NCBI GenBank assembly: GCA_900540085.1 | Contig: UQEU01000006.1 | Location: 1 to 64,000 of the forward strand | Length of the DNA: 64,000 nucleotides | Source: an uncultured Eubacteriales bacterium | Lineage (GTDB): Bacteria; Bacillota; Clostridia; Oscillospirales; Acutalibacteraceae | Direction: 5' to 3' | Shown: piece by piece, positions 31,408 through 41,759 of the stretch | How the letters are laid out: the number at the start of each line of letters is the position of its first letter | Position numbering within the stretch: the stretch's first letter is position 1 | The notes under the pieces: generated by a model | The model's database searches: none | Told to the model about the DNA's origin: nothing | The model's input: the letters and a program-made list of their open reading frames with translations, nothing else | Made by a program: the position numbers and the translations under genes

Positions 31408-33360
31408 TCAAGCATTAGTTAAGGAAAGTGTAACTGACTTTTCGGAATCGGAAATTATTTTTTTAGACGAAACAATGCTGTTATTTACAAGTTCTGCTTT
31501 AATTGTAACTTCTTTTCCGTTTTCAACTGAAATGCCCATTGTTGCACTTGAACCGTTTAAAACAACATCTTTGCTGTCATACTGTACACCATCAACATAG
31601 ATAACTAATGTATCTTTTAAAAACTTTTTGGGTAGCTCAACAATTATTTTGATATTGTATTCTGAAGGTGCACTTGTGGGCGGAACGCCTGAACTTATTT
31701 TTATTGTAACGGTATCCTTTGGATTTATTGAACTTCCGCCGATTGGACTTTGTTCTATAACTTGATTTTTAGGATACTCGCTGTCTTCGGTAATAAACTC
31801 AATGTTTAAAAAGCCTGCTTTTGTCAAAACATCTTTTGCGTTAGCTTGAGAGAGTCCATATACATCAGGTAGAACTTTTCTTTCACTTTCAGTTGTTGCA
31901 GGTCCTGAACTTATAAAAACAGTAACAGTTGTGCTTGATGATATTTTAGAAGTTTCTTTAGGGTCACTGTAAACTACACAGTTGTTTTTTACATTATTGC
32001 TCTCAACAGATACAAATTTGTAATTTGTAATGCCGGCATTTTTCAATATTTGTTCTGCTTTTTCTTTTTCTTTACCGTACATTGCAGGCACAGTAAGACT
32101 TTTTTCAGAAGCTGCAACTATGAGTTTAACTGTACTGTTTGCTATTACTCTTTCTCCTGCATCCGGTTTTTGGCTTATAACCGTACCCGGTTCTGCAGAA
32201 TTTGATTCTTGTTGTTCCATAATAAATTCATACGGATATTGTTTGCTTTCTACAATTTCGTCGTAAGATTGACCGACAAAATTTTCGAGTTTTCTTGTAT
32301 CTGTATTTAATGAACCTGTAAAATACAATATAATTAAGACTATTGCCGCAATTAATACTACCGAGCCTGTAACTACTGCTGCAATTATTTTTTTCTTATT
32401 ATTATTATTATTTGTGTTTTGTATTTGAGTGTCGTTTTCCTGACTTACTTCATTATTTTGTATTTTATCGGTTTTGATGACATATCTTGTCGGCTCTTTA
32501 TCAACAAAATATGAGTAATCAAATGTAACTTTTGGATTTTTTATAATTTCTTCAATATCAAGCAACATTTCGGTTGCAGTTTGATATCTTGAAGAAGGAT
32601 TTTTTTGCATTGCGTGAACGGTAATTTGTTCAAGTCCGAGAGGAATATCGGGATTTATATCTGTGAGACGCTTTGCTTCGTTTTGGAGTTGCATTAGTGC
32701 AACAGAAACGGCACTTTCTGCTTCAAACGGAACTTTTCCCGCAAGCATTTCATACAAAACAACGCCCACCGAATATATGTCTGCTCTTTCATCTGTGAAC
32801 TCGCCTTTTGCTTGTTCGGGACTGATATAGTGAACAGAGCCGATAGCATTTTCTGTCATTGTTCTTGTTTCACTTCTGCTGAAACGAGCAATACCGAAAT
32901 CTGCAACTTTTATTTGACCGTTTGGAAGAAGCATAATATTTTGAGGTTTTATATCTCTGTGAACTATACCTCTGTCGTGTGCGTGTTGCAATGCTCTTAA
33001 AATTTGAGAAGTAAAATATACGGCGTCATTCCATGTAATTGTTCCTTGCTTTTGAATATACTCTTTAAGAGTTATACCGTCAACATATTCCATTACGATA
33101 TATTGAAGTTTGTCACCGAAATGAACATCATACACTTTAACAATATTCGGATGAGATAAAACTGCTATTGCTTTTGACTCATTTTTAAATCTGCGTTTAA
33201 ATTCCTCATTGGCAAGAAATTCGTCTTTTAAAACCTTTATGGACACCGTTCTGTCGTCTATACTGTCGTATGCTTTATATACGACAGCCATACCGCCTAC
33301 TCCGATTATTTCCTGAACTTCGTATCTTCCGTCAAGTCTTTTTCCAACATAGTTTTCCAT
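31408..33360 (-). CDS. prkC: PASTA-domain Ser/Thr protein kinase
   Basis: A 650-residue membrane kinase that senses peptidoglycan fragments and controls growth or germination. The kinase domain covers about residues 13-270 (catalytic Lys42, HRDIKPQN 134-141, DFG 154-156), one membrane helix is at about 325-347, and three PASTA repeats follow, then a C-terminal beta domain. The paired phosphatase gene is 18 bp upstream. Confidence 0.96.
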   Translation of the reverse strand: MENYVGKRLDGRYEVQEIIGVGGMAVVYKAYDSIDDRTVSIKVLKDEFLANEEFKRRFKNESKAIAVLSHPNIVKVYDVHFGDKLQYIVMEYVDGITLKEYIQKQGTITWNDAVYFTSQILRALQHAHDRGIVHRDIKPQNIMLLPNGQIKVADFGIARFSRSETRTMTENAIGSVHYISPEQAKGEFTDERADIYSVGVVLYEMLAGKVPFEAESAVSVALMQLQNEAKRLTDINPDIPLGLEQITVHAMQKNPSSRYQTATEMLLDIEEIIKNPKVTFDYSYFVDKEPTRYVIKTDKIQNNEVSQENDTQIQNTNNNNNKKKIIAAVVTGSVVLIAAIVLIILYFTGSLNTDTRKLENFVGQSYDEIVESKQYPYEFIMEQQESNSAEPGTVISQKPDAGERVIANSTVKLIVAASEKSLTVPAMYGKEKEKAEQILKNAGITNYKFVSVESNNVKNNCVVYSDPKETSKISSSTTVTVFISSGPATTESERKVLPDVYGLSQANAKDVLTKAGFLNIEFITEDSEYPKNQVIEQSPIGGSSINPKDTVTIKISSGVPPTSAPSEYNIKIIVELPKKFLKDTLVIYVDGVQYDSKDVVLNGSSATMGISVENGKEVTIKAELVNNSIVSSKKIISDSEKSVTLSLTNA

Positions 33361-33378
33361 TTATTATACCTACTTTTA

Positions 33379-34107
33379 TTAGTTTGCAATTGCAACAACA
33401 GTTATATTGTCGCCGCCGCCGTTAGCGTTTGCTTTTTTTACAAGTCTGTCTGCAAAAGCATAGTATTTGCTGTCTTTTATTTCTTCGCAAATTTCTTGAG
33501 AAGAAACATAGTTTGACAAACCGTCTGTGCATATTATAAGTGTATTGCCTCTGTCTAAATCAACTTGTCTGAAATCAATTTCAATAGTTTTTTCTACGCC
33601 GAGCGCTCTTGTTATGATGTTTTTATTTGGATGGACTGCGGCTTCTTCTTCGGTAATCTTTCCTTTATTTACAAGGTCTTGTACCATACTGTGATCCATA
33701 GTGATTTGCTTTAGTCCGTTATCGGAAACGATATATGCACGGCTGTCTCCGGCATGCATAATATACGCTTGCCCTTCTTTGACGATTGCACATACTACCG
33801 TAGTTCCCATTCCCCTTAGTTCAGGTCTTTCTAAACTCATATCAAAAACTTCAAGGTTTGCAGCAACAAGTGCAGAATGAAGCATATTTTTAATAGATAT
33901 ATCTTTCATTTGTGCATTGTATGAATTATTGATTTTTTCACTAATAACTTTAACGGCGAGTGCACTTGCTATATTTCCTCCGGCAGCGCCCCCCATACCG
34001 TCACAAACAACTGCCCAAGCAACTCCTCCGGGAAGTTCTCCGACTGCGTATGCGTCTTGGTTAGTATCTCTAACCATTCCCTTATCTGTTTTTGCAACAA
34101 TTTTCAT
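33379..34107 (-). CDS. prpC: PP2C-family Ser/Thr phosphatase
   Basis: A 242-residue Mg/Mn-dependent phosphatase that reverses PrkC phosphorylation. Metal-binding Asp residues are seen in NQDAYAVG, CDGMGGAAGG, GDSRAY, CTDGLSNY and GGDNITVV. It overlaps rlmN by 4 bp and precedes prkC. Confidence 0.96.
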   Translation of the reverse strand: MKIVAKTDKGMVRDTNQDAYAVGELPGGVAWAVVCDGMGGAAGGNIASALAVKVISEKINNSYNAQMKDISIKNMLHSALVAANLEVFDMSLERPELRGMGTTVVCAIVKEGQAYIMHAGDSRAYIVSDNGLKQITMDHSMVQDLVNKGKITEEEAAVHPNKNIITRALGVEKTIEIDFRQVDLDRGNTLIICTDGLSNYVSSQEICEEIKDSKYYAFADRLVKKANANGGGDNITVVAIAN

Positions 34108-35147
34108 AACTGTTCACCTCGGTTTTTTATGCGTCTGAGCTGACCGCAAGATGCGTTTATATCAGCCCCGAGTGTTCTTCTAATTGTAGCATTAATGCTT
34201 CTTTTTTTCAACATTAGTTGAAAATTCTTAATATTTTCTTCGTTAGGAACTTTATTATCTCTTTCCTCTACATTGTTTACGGGAATTAAATTTACATGAC
34301 AATTCATACCTTTTAACAAGTCGGAAAGTTCTTTTGCCTGTTTTTCTTTATCGTTTACACCTTTAATTAAAGTGTATTCAAAAGAAATTCGTCTTGAAGT
34401 CTTGTCATAGTATTTTTTACACGCTGAAATCAACTGCGAGATGTTATAACGGTTGTTTATAGGCATTATTGAGCTTCTGACTTCGTCATTTGATGCGTGA
34501 AGTGAAATCGTGAGAGTGATTTGCAAATCTAAATCTGCAAGTTCATATATTTTATCTACAATACCGCAAGTTGAAACGGTAACATTTCTCAGGCTGATAT
34601 TTAAACCGTTTTTATCATTGACATTTTTCAAAAACTTAACTGTGTTTTCAAAGTTGTCAAGAGGTTCGCCTATACCCATCATTACGATATGGGATATTTT
34701 TATATTTAAATCTTTTTCAGCCGAATGAATTTGACTTTCAATTTCTCCTGATGTTAAATTTCTTTTGAAACCTGCAAGTGTTGAAGCACAAAATTTACAT
34801 CCCATTTTACAACCGACTTGAGATGAAACGCATATTGTATAGCCGTATTTATACTTCATTATTACTGACTCAACATATTCACAGTCATTCAGTCTGAATA
34901 AATATTTAACGGTTCCGTCTATTTGAGATACATATTTATCTTCTATTTGACAACTTGAAATATAATATTTTTCTTCTAAATCGTTTCTCAAGTCTTTTGA
35001 AATATTTGACATTTCCGAAAAAGAAACTACACCGAATTTATGCAACCATTCAAAAATTTGCTTTGCTCTGAATTTAGGCAAGTTCATTTTTTGGCATAAA
35101 AGTTCAACTTCAAAAAACTCAAGTGATTTTATATCTTGTTTAATCAT
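34104..35147 (-). CDS. rlmN: Dual-specificity 23S rRNA A2503 / tRNA A37 C2-methyltransferase
   Basis: A 347-residue radical SAM enzyme. The cluster motif CKMGCKFC is near residue 112, and the catalytic Cys is in the C-terminal ADINASCGQLR block. It overlaps rsmB upstream by 8 bp and prpC downstream by 4 bp. Confidence 0.97.
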   Translation of the reverse strand: MIKQDIKSLEFFEVELLCQKMNLPKFRAKQIFEWLHKFGVVSFSEMSNISKDLRNDLEEKYYISSCQIEDKYVSQIDGTVKYLFRLNDCEYVESVIMKYKYGYTICVSSQVGCKMGCKFCASTLAGFKRNLTSGEIESQIHSAEKDLNIKISHIVMMGIGEPLDNFENTVKFLKNVNDKNGLNISLRNVTVSTCGIVDKIYELADLDLQITLTISLHASNDEVRSSIMPINNRYNISQLISACKKYYDKTSRRISFEYTLIKGVNDKEKQAKELSDLLKGMNCHVNLIPVNNVEERDNKVPNEENIKNFQLMLKKRSINATIRRTLGADINASCGQLRRIKNRGEQL

Positions 35148-36396
35148 ATTCTTTCCTAATTAAAGCCATAAAGAAGCCGTCTCCGCCGTTTTTTGACGGA
35201 AAAACAGTAGATTGTTCAATACATTCAAAATTTTCGTTTTCTTTCAAAAACTTTGAAACAATTTTCTCGTTTTCATTTTTATTTAAAGTACAGGTTGAGT
35301 AAACCAATTGTCCTCCTGTTTTTAAATATTTTGAACAGGTTGACAAAATTTGATATTGAATATCATAAAGCGGTTTTATTTCATCAAGATTTTTATACTT
35401 GATTTCAGGTTTTCTTCTTATAATTCCAAAACCGCTGCATGGAACATCGCATATAATTTTATCAGCAAGTGGCATATCTTTATTAAATACACTTGCATCG
35501 TTTACTTTTGTTTTAATGATATTTATTCCGAGTCTTTTTGCTCCGTCATTTACGAGAGAAAGTTTGTTTTCGTGAATGTCAAAAGCATATATTTGACCTT
35601 CATTTTTCATATTTAATGCTGTTTCAAAAGATTTTCCTCCGGGACAACAGCACATATCCAAAACTGTATCTCCGCTTTTTGCATTCAGTAAATCTGCGGC
35701 ACATTTACTTGAAATATCTTGAACAAAAAATAAACCTTTTTTATATAATTCACTCTCTGCTATATCAAGTTGTGAAAGAATTTGAACGGAATTTCCGACT
35801 TTTTTTGCAATTTTACCGTTTTTGTTAAGTAGGTTGCAAAGTTTTTCAGCAGATATTTTCAAAGTGTTCGGCGTTAAATAGATAGGTGCTTTTTCATTTA
35901 TTGCTTCAAGTATATTTATCGTATTTTCTTCGCCGTAAGCCTTTTTCCAAAGATTAATTAAGTGAATAGGACAGGAATATCTGTATTCTTCGGGTAAAGA
36001 ATCAATATCTATTTTGTTTTGGCATATATTTCTCAAAACGGCATTTACAAAACTTTTATAGTAAGAATACTTTTTGTTGTTAAGTAAATTGACAGTTTCA
36101 TTAACTGCCGCTCTTTCGGGTATATTGTCAAAAAAATAAATTTGATAAACGCCCATTCTTAAAGCTGTTTTTACAACTTTTTTTGAAGAAGTGTATTTCT
36201 TGCAAAATTTGCCGATTATGTAATCGAGAGTCAGTTTTCGTTCGACAACACCGTAAACCAATCTCGAAATGAAAGCTTTATCAACTGAACTTTCAATTTT
36301 TTTTAAGTAATTGTTCAGCATAATATTTGAAAATGAATCGTCTGTTTCTATTTTGTTTAATATTTCAAAAGCAATTTGTCTTGAATTTTCAGCCAT
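35140..36396 (-). CDS. rsmB: 16S rRNA m5C967 methyltransferase
   Basis: A 418-residue protein with an N-terminal NusB-like RNA-binding domain and a C-terminal Rossmann methyltransferase: AdoMet loop DMCCCPGGKSFETA, CDVPCSGFGIIRRKP and the nucleophile Cys in STCTLNKNEN. It lies in the fmt-rsmB-rlmN order usual in Firmicutes. Confidence 0.96.
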   Translation of the reverse strand: MAENSRQIAFEILNKIETDDSFSNIMLNNYLKKIESSVDKAFISRLVYGVVERKLTLDYIIGKFCKKYTSSKKVVKTALRMGVYQIYFFDNIPERAAVNETVNLLNNKKYSYYKSFVNAVLRNICQNKIDIDSLPEEYRYSCPIHLINLWKKAYGEENTINILEAINEKAPIYLTPNTLKISAEKLCNLLNKNGKIAKKVGNSVQILSQLDIAESELYKKGLFFVQDISSKCAADLLNAKSGDTVLDMCCCPGGKSFETALNMKNEGQIYAFDIHENKLSLVNDGAKRLGINIIKTKVNDASVFNKDMPLADKIICDVPCSGFGIIRRKPEIKYKNLDEIKPLYDIQYQILSTCSKYLKTGGQLVYSTCTLNKNENEKIVSKFLKENENFECIEQSTVFPSKNGGDGFFMALIRKEYD

Positions 36397-36402
36397 ATAA
36401 AT

Positions 36403-37095
36403 TTAATCTCTTCTGTTGTTTAAAATAATTAAAAATCTGAATAAAGTAGCGAGTGCTGATGCAAGTGCTGCAACATAAGTCAAAGCAGCGGCACCCAAAA
36501 CTTTTTTAGCACCGACATTTTCTTCTTTGGTTAAATAGCCGTTTGCTTCAATTGTTTGTATAGCACGCTTACTTGCGTTAAATTCAACAGGAAGTGTGAT
36601 AAGTTGGAAAAGTGCTACCATTCCGTACAAAACAACACCTATTGTTATCAATGTGTCGCTTGTAATAATCATACCGAAAACGGCAAGAGGAATACCGAGC
36701 ATTGATCCTATTCTTGTTGCAGGGATAACAGCATTTCTGAGTTTTAAAAAAGCATATCCCTGTGCATGTTGACAAGCGTGACCTGCTTCATGACAAGCTA
36801 CACCTACTGCTGCAATCGAAGTAGAGTCATAAACGCTTTCCGAAAGGTTGATTACTTTCGTTGTCGGATTGTAATGGTCTGTCAAATTCCCGCTTATTCT
36901 TTGTATTTTGACATCTTTAATGCCGTTAGCAAGTAAAAGTCTTTGTGCTGCTTCAGCACCTGTCATATTTCGTGAATTGCGAATTGAAGAATATTTATTG
37001 AAAGTTGATTTAATATTTAATTGACAAATAAGAGCAAATATAAATACAGGAACCATTATGATACCTGTCATATAGTAAAGCCAATAAGAGCCCAT
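36403..37095 (-). CDS. yugP: Membrane zinc metallopeptidase (YugP family)
   Basis: A 230-residue protein with an N-terminal membrane helix, the zinc motif VACHEAGHACQHAQGYAFL (HExxH) near residue 103, and two or three further membrane segments. It matches the PF04298 neutral zinc metallopeptidase family. Substrates are unknown. Inserted between fmt and rsmB in the cluster. Confidence 0.9.
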   Translation of the reverse strand: MGSYWLYYMTGIIMVPVFIFALICQLNIKSTFNKYSSIRNSRNMTGAEAAQRLLLANGIKDVKIQRISGNLTDHYNPTTKVINLSESVYDSTSIAAVGVACHEAGHACQHAQGYAFLKLRNAVIPATRIGSMLGIPLAVFGMIITSDTLITIGVVLYGMVALFQLITLPVEFNASKRAIQTIEANGYLTKEENVGAKKVLGAAALTYVAALASALATLFRFLIILNNRRD

Positions 37096-37096
37096 A

Positions 37097-38026
37097 TTAT
37101 CCTCCTATAATTGAACTGAGTTCTATTTTATTTCCGGCAAGAAAATCTTTTGCAGTCATTCTCTTTTTGCCTTCAAGTTGTAACTCAAGTATTTCTATAC
37201 ACTTACCGTCGCCGCAAGAAACAACAAGTCTTTTTTTATTTGACATTACTTCTCCCGGAAGATTTCCTAAATCATCACAAAGAACAGATTTGTGTATTTT
37301 TAAAGTTTTTGAATTGAACTTTGTTTGAGCACACGGCCATGTTTGCAAGCCTCTAATTTGATTATGAATTTGAAAAGCAGATTTATTCCAGTCAATTTCT
37401 GACATGGATTTATTTATCATTTTTGCGTAAATATAATTTCCTGATGGTTGTTTTATAGGATTGATACTGTTATTTTCTATCATATCAAGTGATTTTATAA
37501 GAGTATTTGCACCTATAACTGAAAGTCTGTTAAATAATTCTTCTGAAGTTTCATTTTCGCCGATTTCAGTTTTTTCGACTAAAAGCATATCGCCTGTATC
37601 CAGTCCTTCGTCCATCTGCATAATAGTTACGCCTGTTTCTTTATCTCCGTTTAAAACGGCATATTGAATAGGCGCAGCACCTCTGTATTGAGGTAACAGC
37701 GATGCGTGAACATTGATACAACCGTGTTTTGCTGATGTTAAAATTTCTTTAGGTAAAATTTTTCCGTACGCAACAACAATAATTATATCTGCGTTAAAAT
37801 TTTTAATTTGTTTTATAACATCTTCATTTTTCAAGGTTTTAGGTTGGAAAACAGGTATATTATATTTAACTGCACACTCTTTGACAGGAGTAGGCATAAC
37901 TGTTTGTTTTCTTCCTACCGGTTTATCGGGTTGAGAAAAAACTGCTGAAACATTGTGTTTCGAATTAATTAATTTTTCAAGACAACCAACTGAAAAATCG
38001 GGAGTTCCCATAAAAATACAATTCAA
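37097..38026 (-). CDS. fmt: Methionyl-tRNA formyltransferase
   Basis: Fmt formylates initiator Met-tRNA. The 309-residue protein has MGTPDFSVGCLEKL, the catalytic CINVHASLLPQYRGAAPIQYA loop (in pieces NVHASLLP and RGAAPIQ), DTGDMLL and a C-terminal OB domain. It overlaps def by 4 bp. Confidence 0.97.
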   Translation of the reverse strand: MNCIFMGTPDFSVGCLEKLINSKHNVSAVFSQPDKPVGRKQTVMPTPVKECAVKYNIPVFQPKTLKNEDVIKQIKNFNADIIIVVAYGKILPKEILTSAKHGCINVHASLLPQYRGAAPIQYAVLNGDKETGVTIMQMDEGLDTGDMLLVEKTEIGENETSEELFNRLSVIGANTLIKSLDMIENNSINPIKQPSGNYIYAKMINKSMSEIDWNKSAFQIHNQIRGLQTWPCAQTKFNSKTLKIHKSVLCDDLGNLPGEVMSNKKRLVVSCGDGKCIEILELQLEGKKRMTAKDFLAGNKIELSSIIGG

Positions 38027-38481
38027 AAATTCACCTTCTCGCCAGGTATAATATGTGAAGTAAATAAAATACCGTCCAAATGGTCGATTTCATGGCAAAA
38101 TGCTCTTGCTTTGAGTCCTTCTCCTGTATAGATGTGCCATACACCGTTTCTGTCCTGTGCCTTAACCTGAACTTTCATAGGTCGTTCTGTTACAGCAAAT
38201 CTTCCGGGAAGTGAAAGACATCCTTCTTTTTCATGTTGTGTACCCTCTTTTTTTACTATTTCCGGGTTTACAAGTTCAACAAGTCCGTCGCCGACATCTA
38301 TAACTACCACTCTTTTTAAAATGCCAACTTGAACTGCTGCAAGACCGCAACCGTCGTAATGATACATTGTTTCAGTCATATCATCAATAAGTTGTGCCAG
38401 TCTTTCATCAAATTTTTCTGCAACTCTGCTTTTTTTTGTCAAAGTTGCATCTCCGAATTCAATTATTTTTCTTAATGCCAT
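38023..38481 (-). CDS. def: Peptide deformylase
   Basis: A 152-residue Fe/Zn enzyme that removes N-formyl groups. The three deformylase motifs are GCGLAAVQVG (here CGLAAVQVG), EGCLSLPG with the metal Cys, and HEIDHLDG with the metal His pair. It lies between priA and fmt. Confidence 0.97.
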   Translation of the reverse strand: MALRKIIEFGDATLTKKSRVAEKFDERLAQLIDDMTETMYHYDGCGLAAVQVGILKRVVVIDVGDGLVELVNPEIVKKEGTQHEKEGCLSLPGRFAVTERPMKVQVKAQDRNGVWHIYTGEGLKARAFCHEIDHLDGILFTSHIIPGEKVNF

Positions 38482-38490
38482 TTTTTTCTC

Positions 38491-40713
38491 CTAATTTATA
38501 CCGATTGGATTTAAATCTGCTGATATTGAAATATCTTTGTATTCTTTTATTTTACTGCAAAATTTTAAAATTTCTGTTATCATTTTTCTAATATTTTTAT
38601 TATTTTTGCATTTAATTATCATATTATATCGAAATTCATTATTAATTTTTGAAATTTTAGACGGTGACGGACCTAATACTATGATTTTCTCGTCACTGTA
38701 TTTATTTGTATTTAATTCGACTAATTTTTCAAAAAAAGATTTTGCACAAAGAGAAACATTGAGTTCATCTTTTCCTAAAAAAAGTATGGTAATCAAATCA
38801 CAAAATGGCGGATATGTAAGCATTTGTCTTAATTCTATCTCTGTTTCAAAAAATGATTTATAATCTTGTTTTGCAGCATATTCTATAATTTGATTGTACG
38901 GATTGATAGTTTGTATTACTGCCAAACCGTTTTCATCACTTCTGCCGCTTCTTCCTATAACTTGAGTCATTAAATCAAAAGATTTTTCAGAGGCGTTGTA
39001 TTCTTCACTGTAAAGAGAATTGTCTGCATTTACTATGCCGACCAATTTTACATCCGGAAAGTCAAGCCCTTTTGCTACCATTTGAGTTCCGACCATAACA
39101 TCGTATTTTTTCTCTGCAAAATCTTTTAGCAATTTTTCGTGTGAGAATTTTTTTGAAGTTGTGTCGGCGTCCATACGCAAAATATTTGCATTAGGCAACA
39201 GTGCCTTTATTTCATCTTCAATTCTTTGCGTACCGTAACCTGAATATCTGACATTATGCCCGTTACATTCGGGGCAAATATTGTCTAATTTTTTTGTATA
39301 TCCACAGTAATGACACTGTAAACGATTTGATACGCTGTGATATGTTAATGAGATACTGCAATTCGGACAAGTGATAACATGACCGCAGTCTTGACATGCA
39401 ATAAAGGTATTATAGCCTCTTCTGTTTATAAGTAAAATTGACTGAAATCCGTTATCATAGTTGCTTTTAAGCAATTCTGCCAACTTACTGCTGATTGGAG
39501 AAAAATTTTTGTTTTTATATTCATTTTTCATATCAACAGTTATTACTTCGGGCAATTTTGAATTACCATATCGCTCATCTATTTCGCACAATTCATATTT
39601 TCCGTGTTCTGCAAGCGAATATGACTCAACACTTGGCGTTGCTGAAGCCAAAACCAACAGACATTTGTTATATGCACATCTGAATTTTGAAACATCTTTT
39701 GCATTATATTTCGGCGACATTTCAGACTTATAACTTGATTCCTGTTCTTCATCAATTACAATTAAGCCGAGATTGTGTACGGGAGCAAAAACAGCACTTC
39801 TTGTTCCGATTACTATTTTCGCTTCTCCCCTGTCAACTCTTTTATATTCATCAAATCTTTCACCGAGTGAAAGACCGCTGTGAAATACTGCGACTTGATT
39901 TGAGTATCTTTTAATGAAGATTGAAATAGTTTGAACGGTAAGGGCAATTTCGGGTACCATAACGATAACATCTTTGCCTTTTTTTACGACATCATCAATA
40001 AGTTTAAGGTAAACCTGTGTTTTACCGCTTCCTGTTATTCCGAAAAGCAATGCAGTTTTAAAATTGTTGCTGTTTGACAATTTTAAAAGTTTTTCATAAG
40101 CCGTTTGTTGTTTGTTTGAAAGTACAATTTCATTTTTTTCATTTTTTTTATCCGTTACATACGGCTGACGGTAAACTTCTTGTTCAAAAAACTCTATAAC
40201 ACCGTTTTTGTGGAGTGTTTTCAGAACACTGTCGCCTACCGAACAAAACTGTTTTACTTCAGAAAATGAGGCGCTTTCAACATCATTAAGCAAATTGATA
40301 ACAGACTTTTGTTTAACGGTAATTTTTTCGCAATGAAAGTCGGGTTTCAATCTGACCATTCTTTCATTTCTGTCGTTTATTTTACCAAAACCTTTAGGAA
40401 GCATCAGTTTTAAACACTCATATTCGCTGGCGAAGTATCTTTCTTTCATCCATTTTGAGAGTTTTAAAAATTCATCTGACAAAGTAACACTGTTTGGAAC
40501 TTTTCTTGAAATTTCCTTTAGTTTTGATGTGTCGCCGTCGAAAATACTTAATACAATTCCGTATCTTTTTTGATTGTTTTTTCCAAAAGGAATTTCAACG
40601 GCACAGCCACAAAATATCTCATCTGATAAGTTTTGCGGTATTTTGTAACTGAAATTTTCTCCAAAACTGAAAAAAGTGTTTTCGACCGCTACTTCGGCAA
40701 TTTTATCAGTCAT
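38491..40713 (-). CDS. priA: Primosomal replication-restart helicase PriA
   Basis: PriA reloads the replisome at stalled forks. The 740-residue protein has an N-terminal 3' DNA-binding domain, Walker A GITGSGKTQVY near residue 225, a Walker B box reading DEEQ where many PriA have DEEH, paired zinc sites (CQDCGHVITCPNC then CHYCG and CPECNG), and C-terminal helicase motifs. It overlaps rpoZ by 8 bp. coaBC, often adjacent in this cluster, is absent. Confidence 0.96.
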   Translation of the reverse strand: MTDKIAEVAVENTFFSFGENFSYKIPQNLSDEIFCGCAVEIPFGKNNQKRYGIVLSIFDGDTSKLKEISRKVPNSVTLSDEFLKLSKWMKERYFASEYECLKLMLPKGFGKINDRNERMVRLKPDFHCEKITVKQKSVINLLNDVESASFSEVKQFCSVGDSVLKTLHKNGVIEFFEQEVYRQPYVTDKKNEKNEIVLSNKQQTAYEKLLKLSNSNNFKTALLFGITGSGKTQVYLKLIDDVVKKGKDVIVMVPEIALTVQTISIFIKRYSNQVAVFHSGLSLGERFDEYKRVDRGEAKIVIGTRSAVFAPVHNLGLIVIDEEQESSYKSEMSPKYNAKDVSKFRCAYNKCLLVLASATPSVESYSLAEHGKYELCEIDERYGNSKLPEVITVDMKNEYKNKNFSPISSKLAELLKSNYDNGFQSILLINRRGYNTFIACQDCGHVITCPNCSISLTYHSVSNRLQCHYCGYTKKLDNICPECNGHNVRYSGYGTQRIEDEIKALLPNANILRMDADTTSKKFSHEKLLKDFAEKKYDVMVGTQMVAKGLDFPDVKLVGIVNADNSLYSEEYNASEKSFDLMTQVIGRSGRSDENGLAVIQTINPYNQIIEYAAKQDYKSFFETEIELRQMLTYPPFCDLITILFLGKDELNVSLCAKSFFEKLVELNTNKYSDEKIIVLGPSPSKISKINNEFRYNMIIKCKNNKNIRKMITEILKFCSKIKEYKDISISADLNPIGIN

Positions 40714-40924
40714 TGTTTTTAGCTTTTATTTCTTCCGGTTCTTCAACTATATATTTTCCGTCGTGTAATTCATCAATAGCCAAAGAAACAACCTTTTCAT
40801 CAAGAGTTTCTTCTTTTTCAATGTATTCGTCTTGTATTTGTCTTGCTCTTTTTGCGGTTGCAACAACAAGAGAATATCTGCTGTTTGTGTTTTTTAATAA
40901 TTCTTTTAAATCGGGATTGAACAT
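40706..40924 (-). CDS. rpoZ: RNA polymerase omega subunit
   Basis: A 72-residue omega with SRYSLVVATAKRARQI and the following Val/Leu-rich helix (VSLAIDELHDGKY). It lies directly after gmk, its normal partner. Confidence 0.92.
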   Translation of the reverse strand: MFNPDLKELLKNTNSRYSLVVATAKRARQIQDEYIEKEETLDEKVVSLAIDELHDGKYIVEEPEEIKAKNND

Positions 40925-40936
40925 AATAATTACCTC

Positions 40937-41509
40937 TTAATTTCTTTTATTTAATTCATTTGTAATGATTTTATCTATTTCATTTACGCAAACGGAAAGA
41001 ATATCGTTTACGACGCAATAGTCATAATCGTTTGCTTTTTTCAATTCATCGTTTGCAATCAGCATCCTTGATTTAATGCAGTCTTCACTGTCTGTTCCTC
41101 TGTCAACAAGTCGTTTTTCAAGGACTTCAAGACTCGGTGGCATTAAAAAGATTGAAAGGCAGTCGGGCAGCATTTTCATAATTTTTGCGGCACCGATAGT
41201 TTCAATGACAAGTATGCATATTTTGCCGTTTTCAACTGATTTTAAAACTTCACTTTTCGGCGTTCCGTAATAATTGCCGTTATAGTTTGCAAATTCAAGA
41301 AAATCGTTTTGTCTAATCATTTCTTCAAATTCATCTATTGTTTTGAAAAAATAATCTTTTCCGTCAATTTCTGCAGAGCGTCTGTTTCTCGTAGTTGCGG
41401 AAACTGAAATATGACAATCGTTTCTCACTTTACACAGTGCTTTTACTACTGTGTCTTTTCCACATCCGCTCGGGGCAGATATGACAACAACCATTCCTTT
41501 ATTCATCAC
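40937..41509 (-). CDS. gmk: Guanylate kinase
   Basis: Gmk phosphorylates GMP to GDP. The 190-residue protein has P-loop SAPSGCGKDTVVKAL, the GMP site (SVSATTRNRR, DGKDYFF, EFANYNGNYYGT) and the lid RLVDRGTD. It overlaps remA by 11 bp. Confidence 0.97.
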   Translation of the reverse strand: MMNKGMVVVISAPSGCGKDTVVKALCKVRNDCHISVSATTRNRRSAEIDGKDYFFKTIDEFEEMIRQNDFLEFANYNGNYYGTPKSEVLKSVENGKICILVIETIGAAKIMKMLPDCLSIFLMPPSLEVLEKRLVDRGTDSEDCIKSRMLIANDELKKANDYDYCVVNDILSVCVNEIDKIITNELNKRN

Positions 41510-41747
41510 TGTCCTCCATACCGAATTTTGCAGCTATTTGTTTTAGGTCAAGATAACTTAAAATAATATTATCTGAATCTGTAACAATAACACTCATAGT
41601 TTTTCTGCCGTGAGTGGCATCAATAAGTTTACAGTGTGCTTTACTTTCCTGAACTATCCTTTTTACAGGGGCAGATTCAGGACTTAATACAGATACCACT
41701 CTTTCAGCATTGACTAAATTGCCGAATCCAATATTAACTAATTTCAT
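41499..41747 (-). CDS. remA: RemA family extracellular matrix regulator (DUF370)
   Basis: An 82-residue DNA-binding protein of the RemA/DUF370 family: NIGFGNLVNAERVVSVLSPE, then DATHGRKTMSVIVTDS. In B. subtilis RemA activates matrix genes. The yicC-remA-gmk-rpoZ order is conserved in Firmicutes. Confidence 0.94.
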   Translation of the reverse strand: MKLVNIGFGNLVNAERVVSVLSPESAPVKRIVQESKAHCKLIDATHGRKTMSVIVTDSDNIILSYLDLKQIAAKFGMEDSDE

Positions 41748-41759
41748 ATTTTTGCCCTT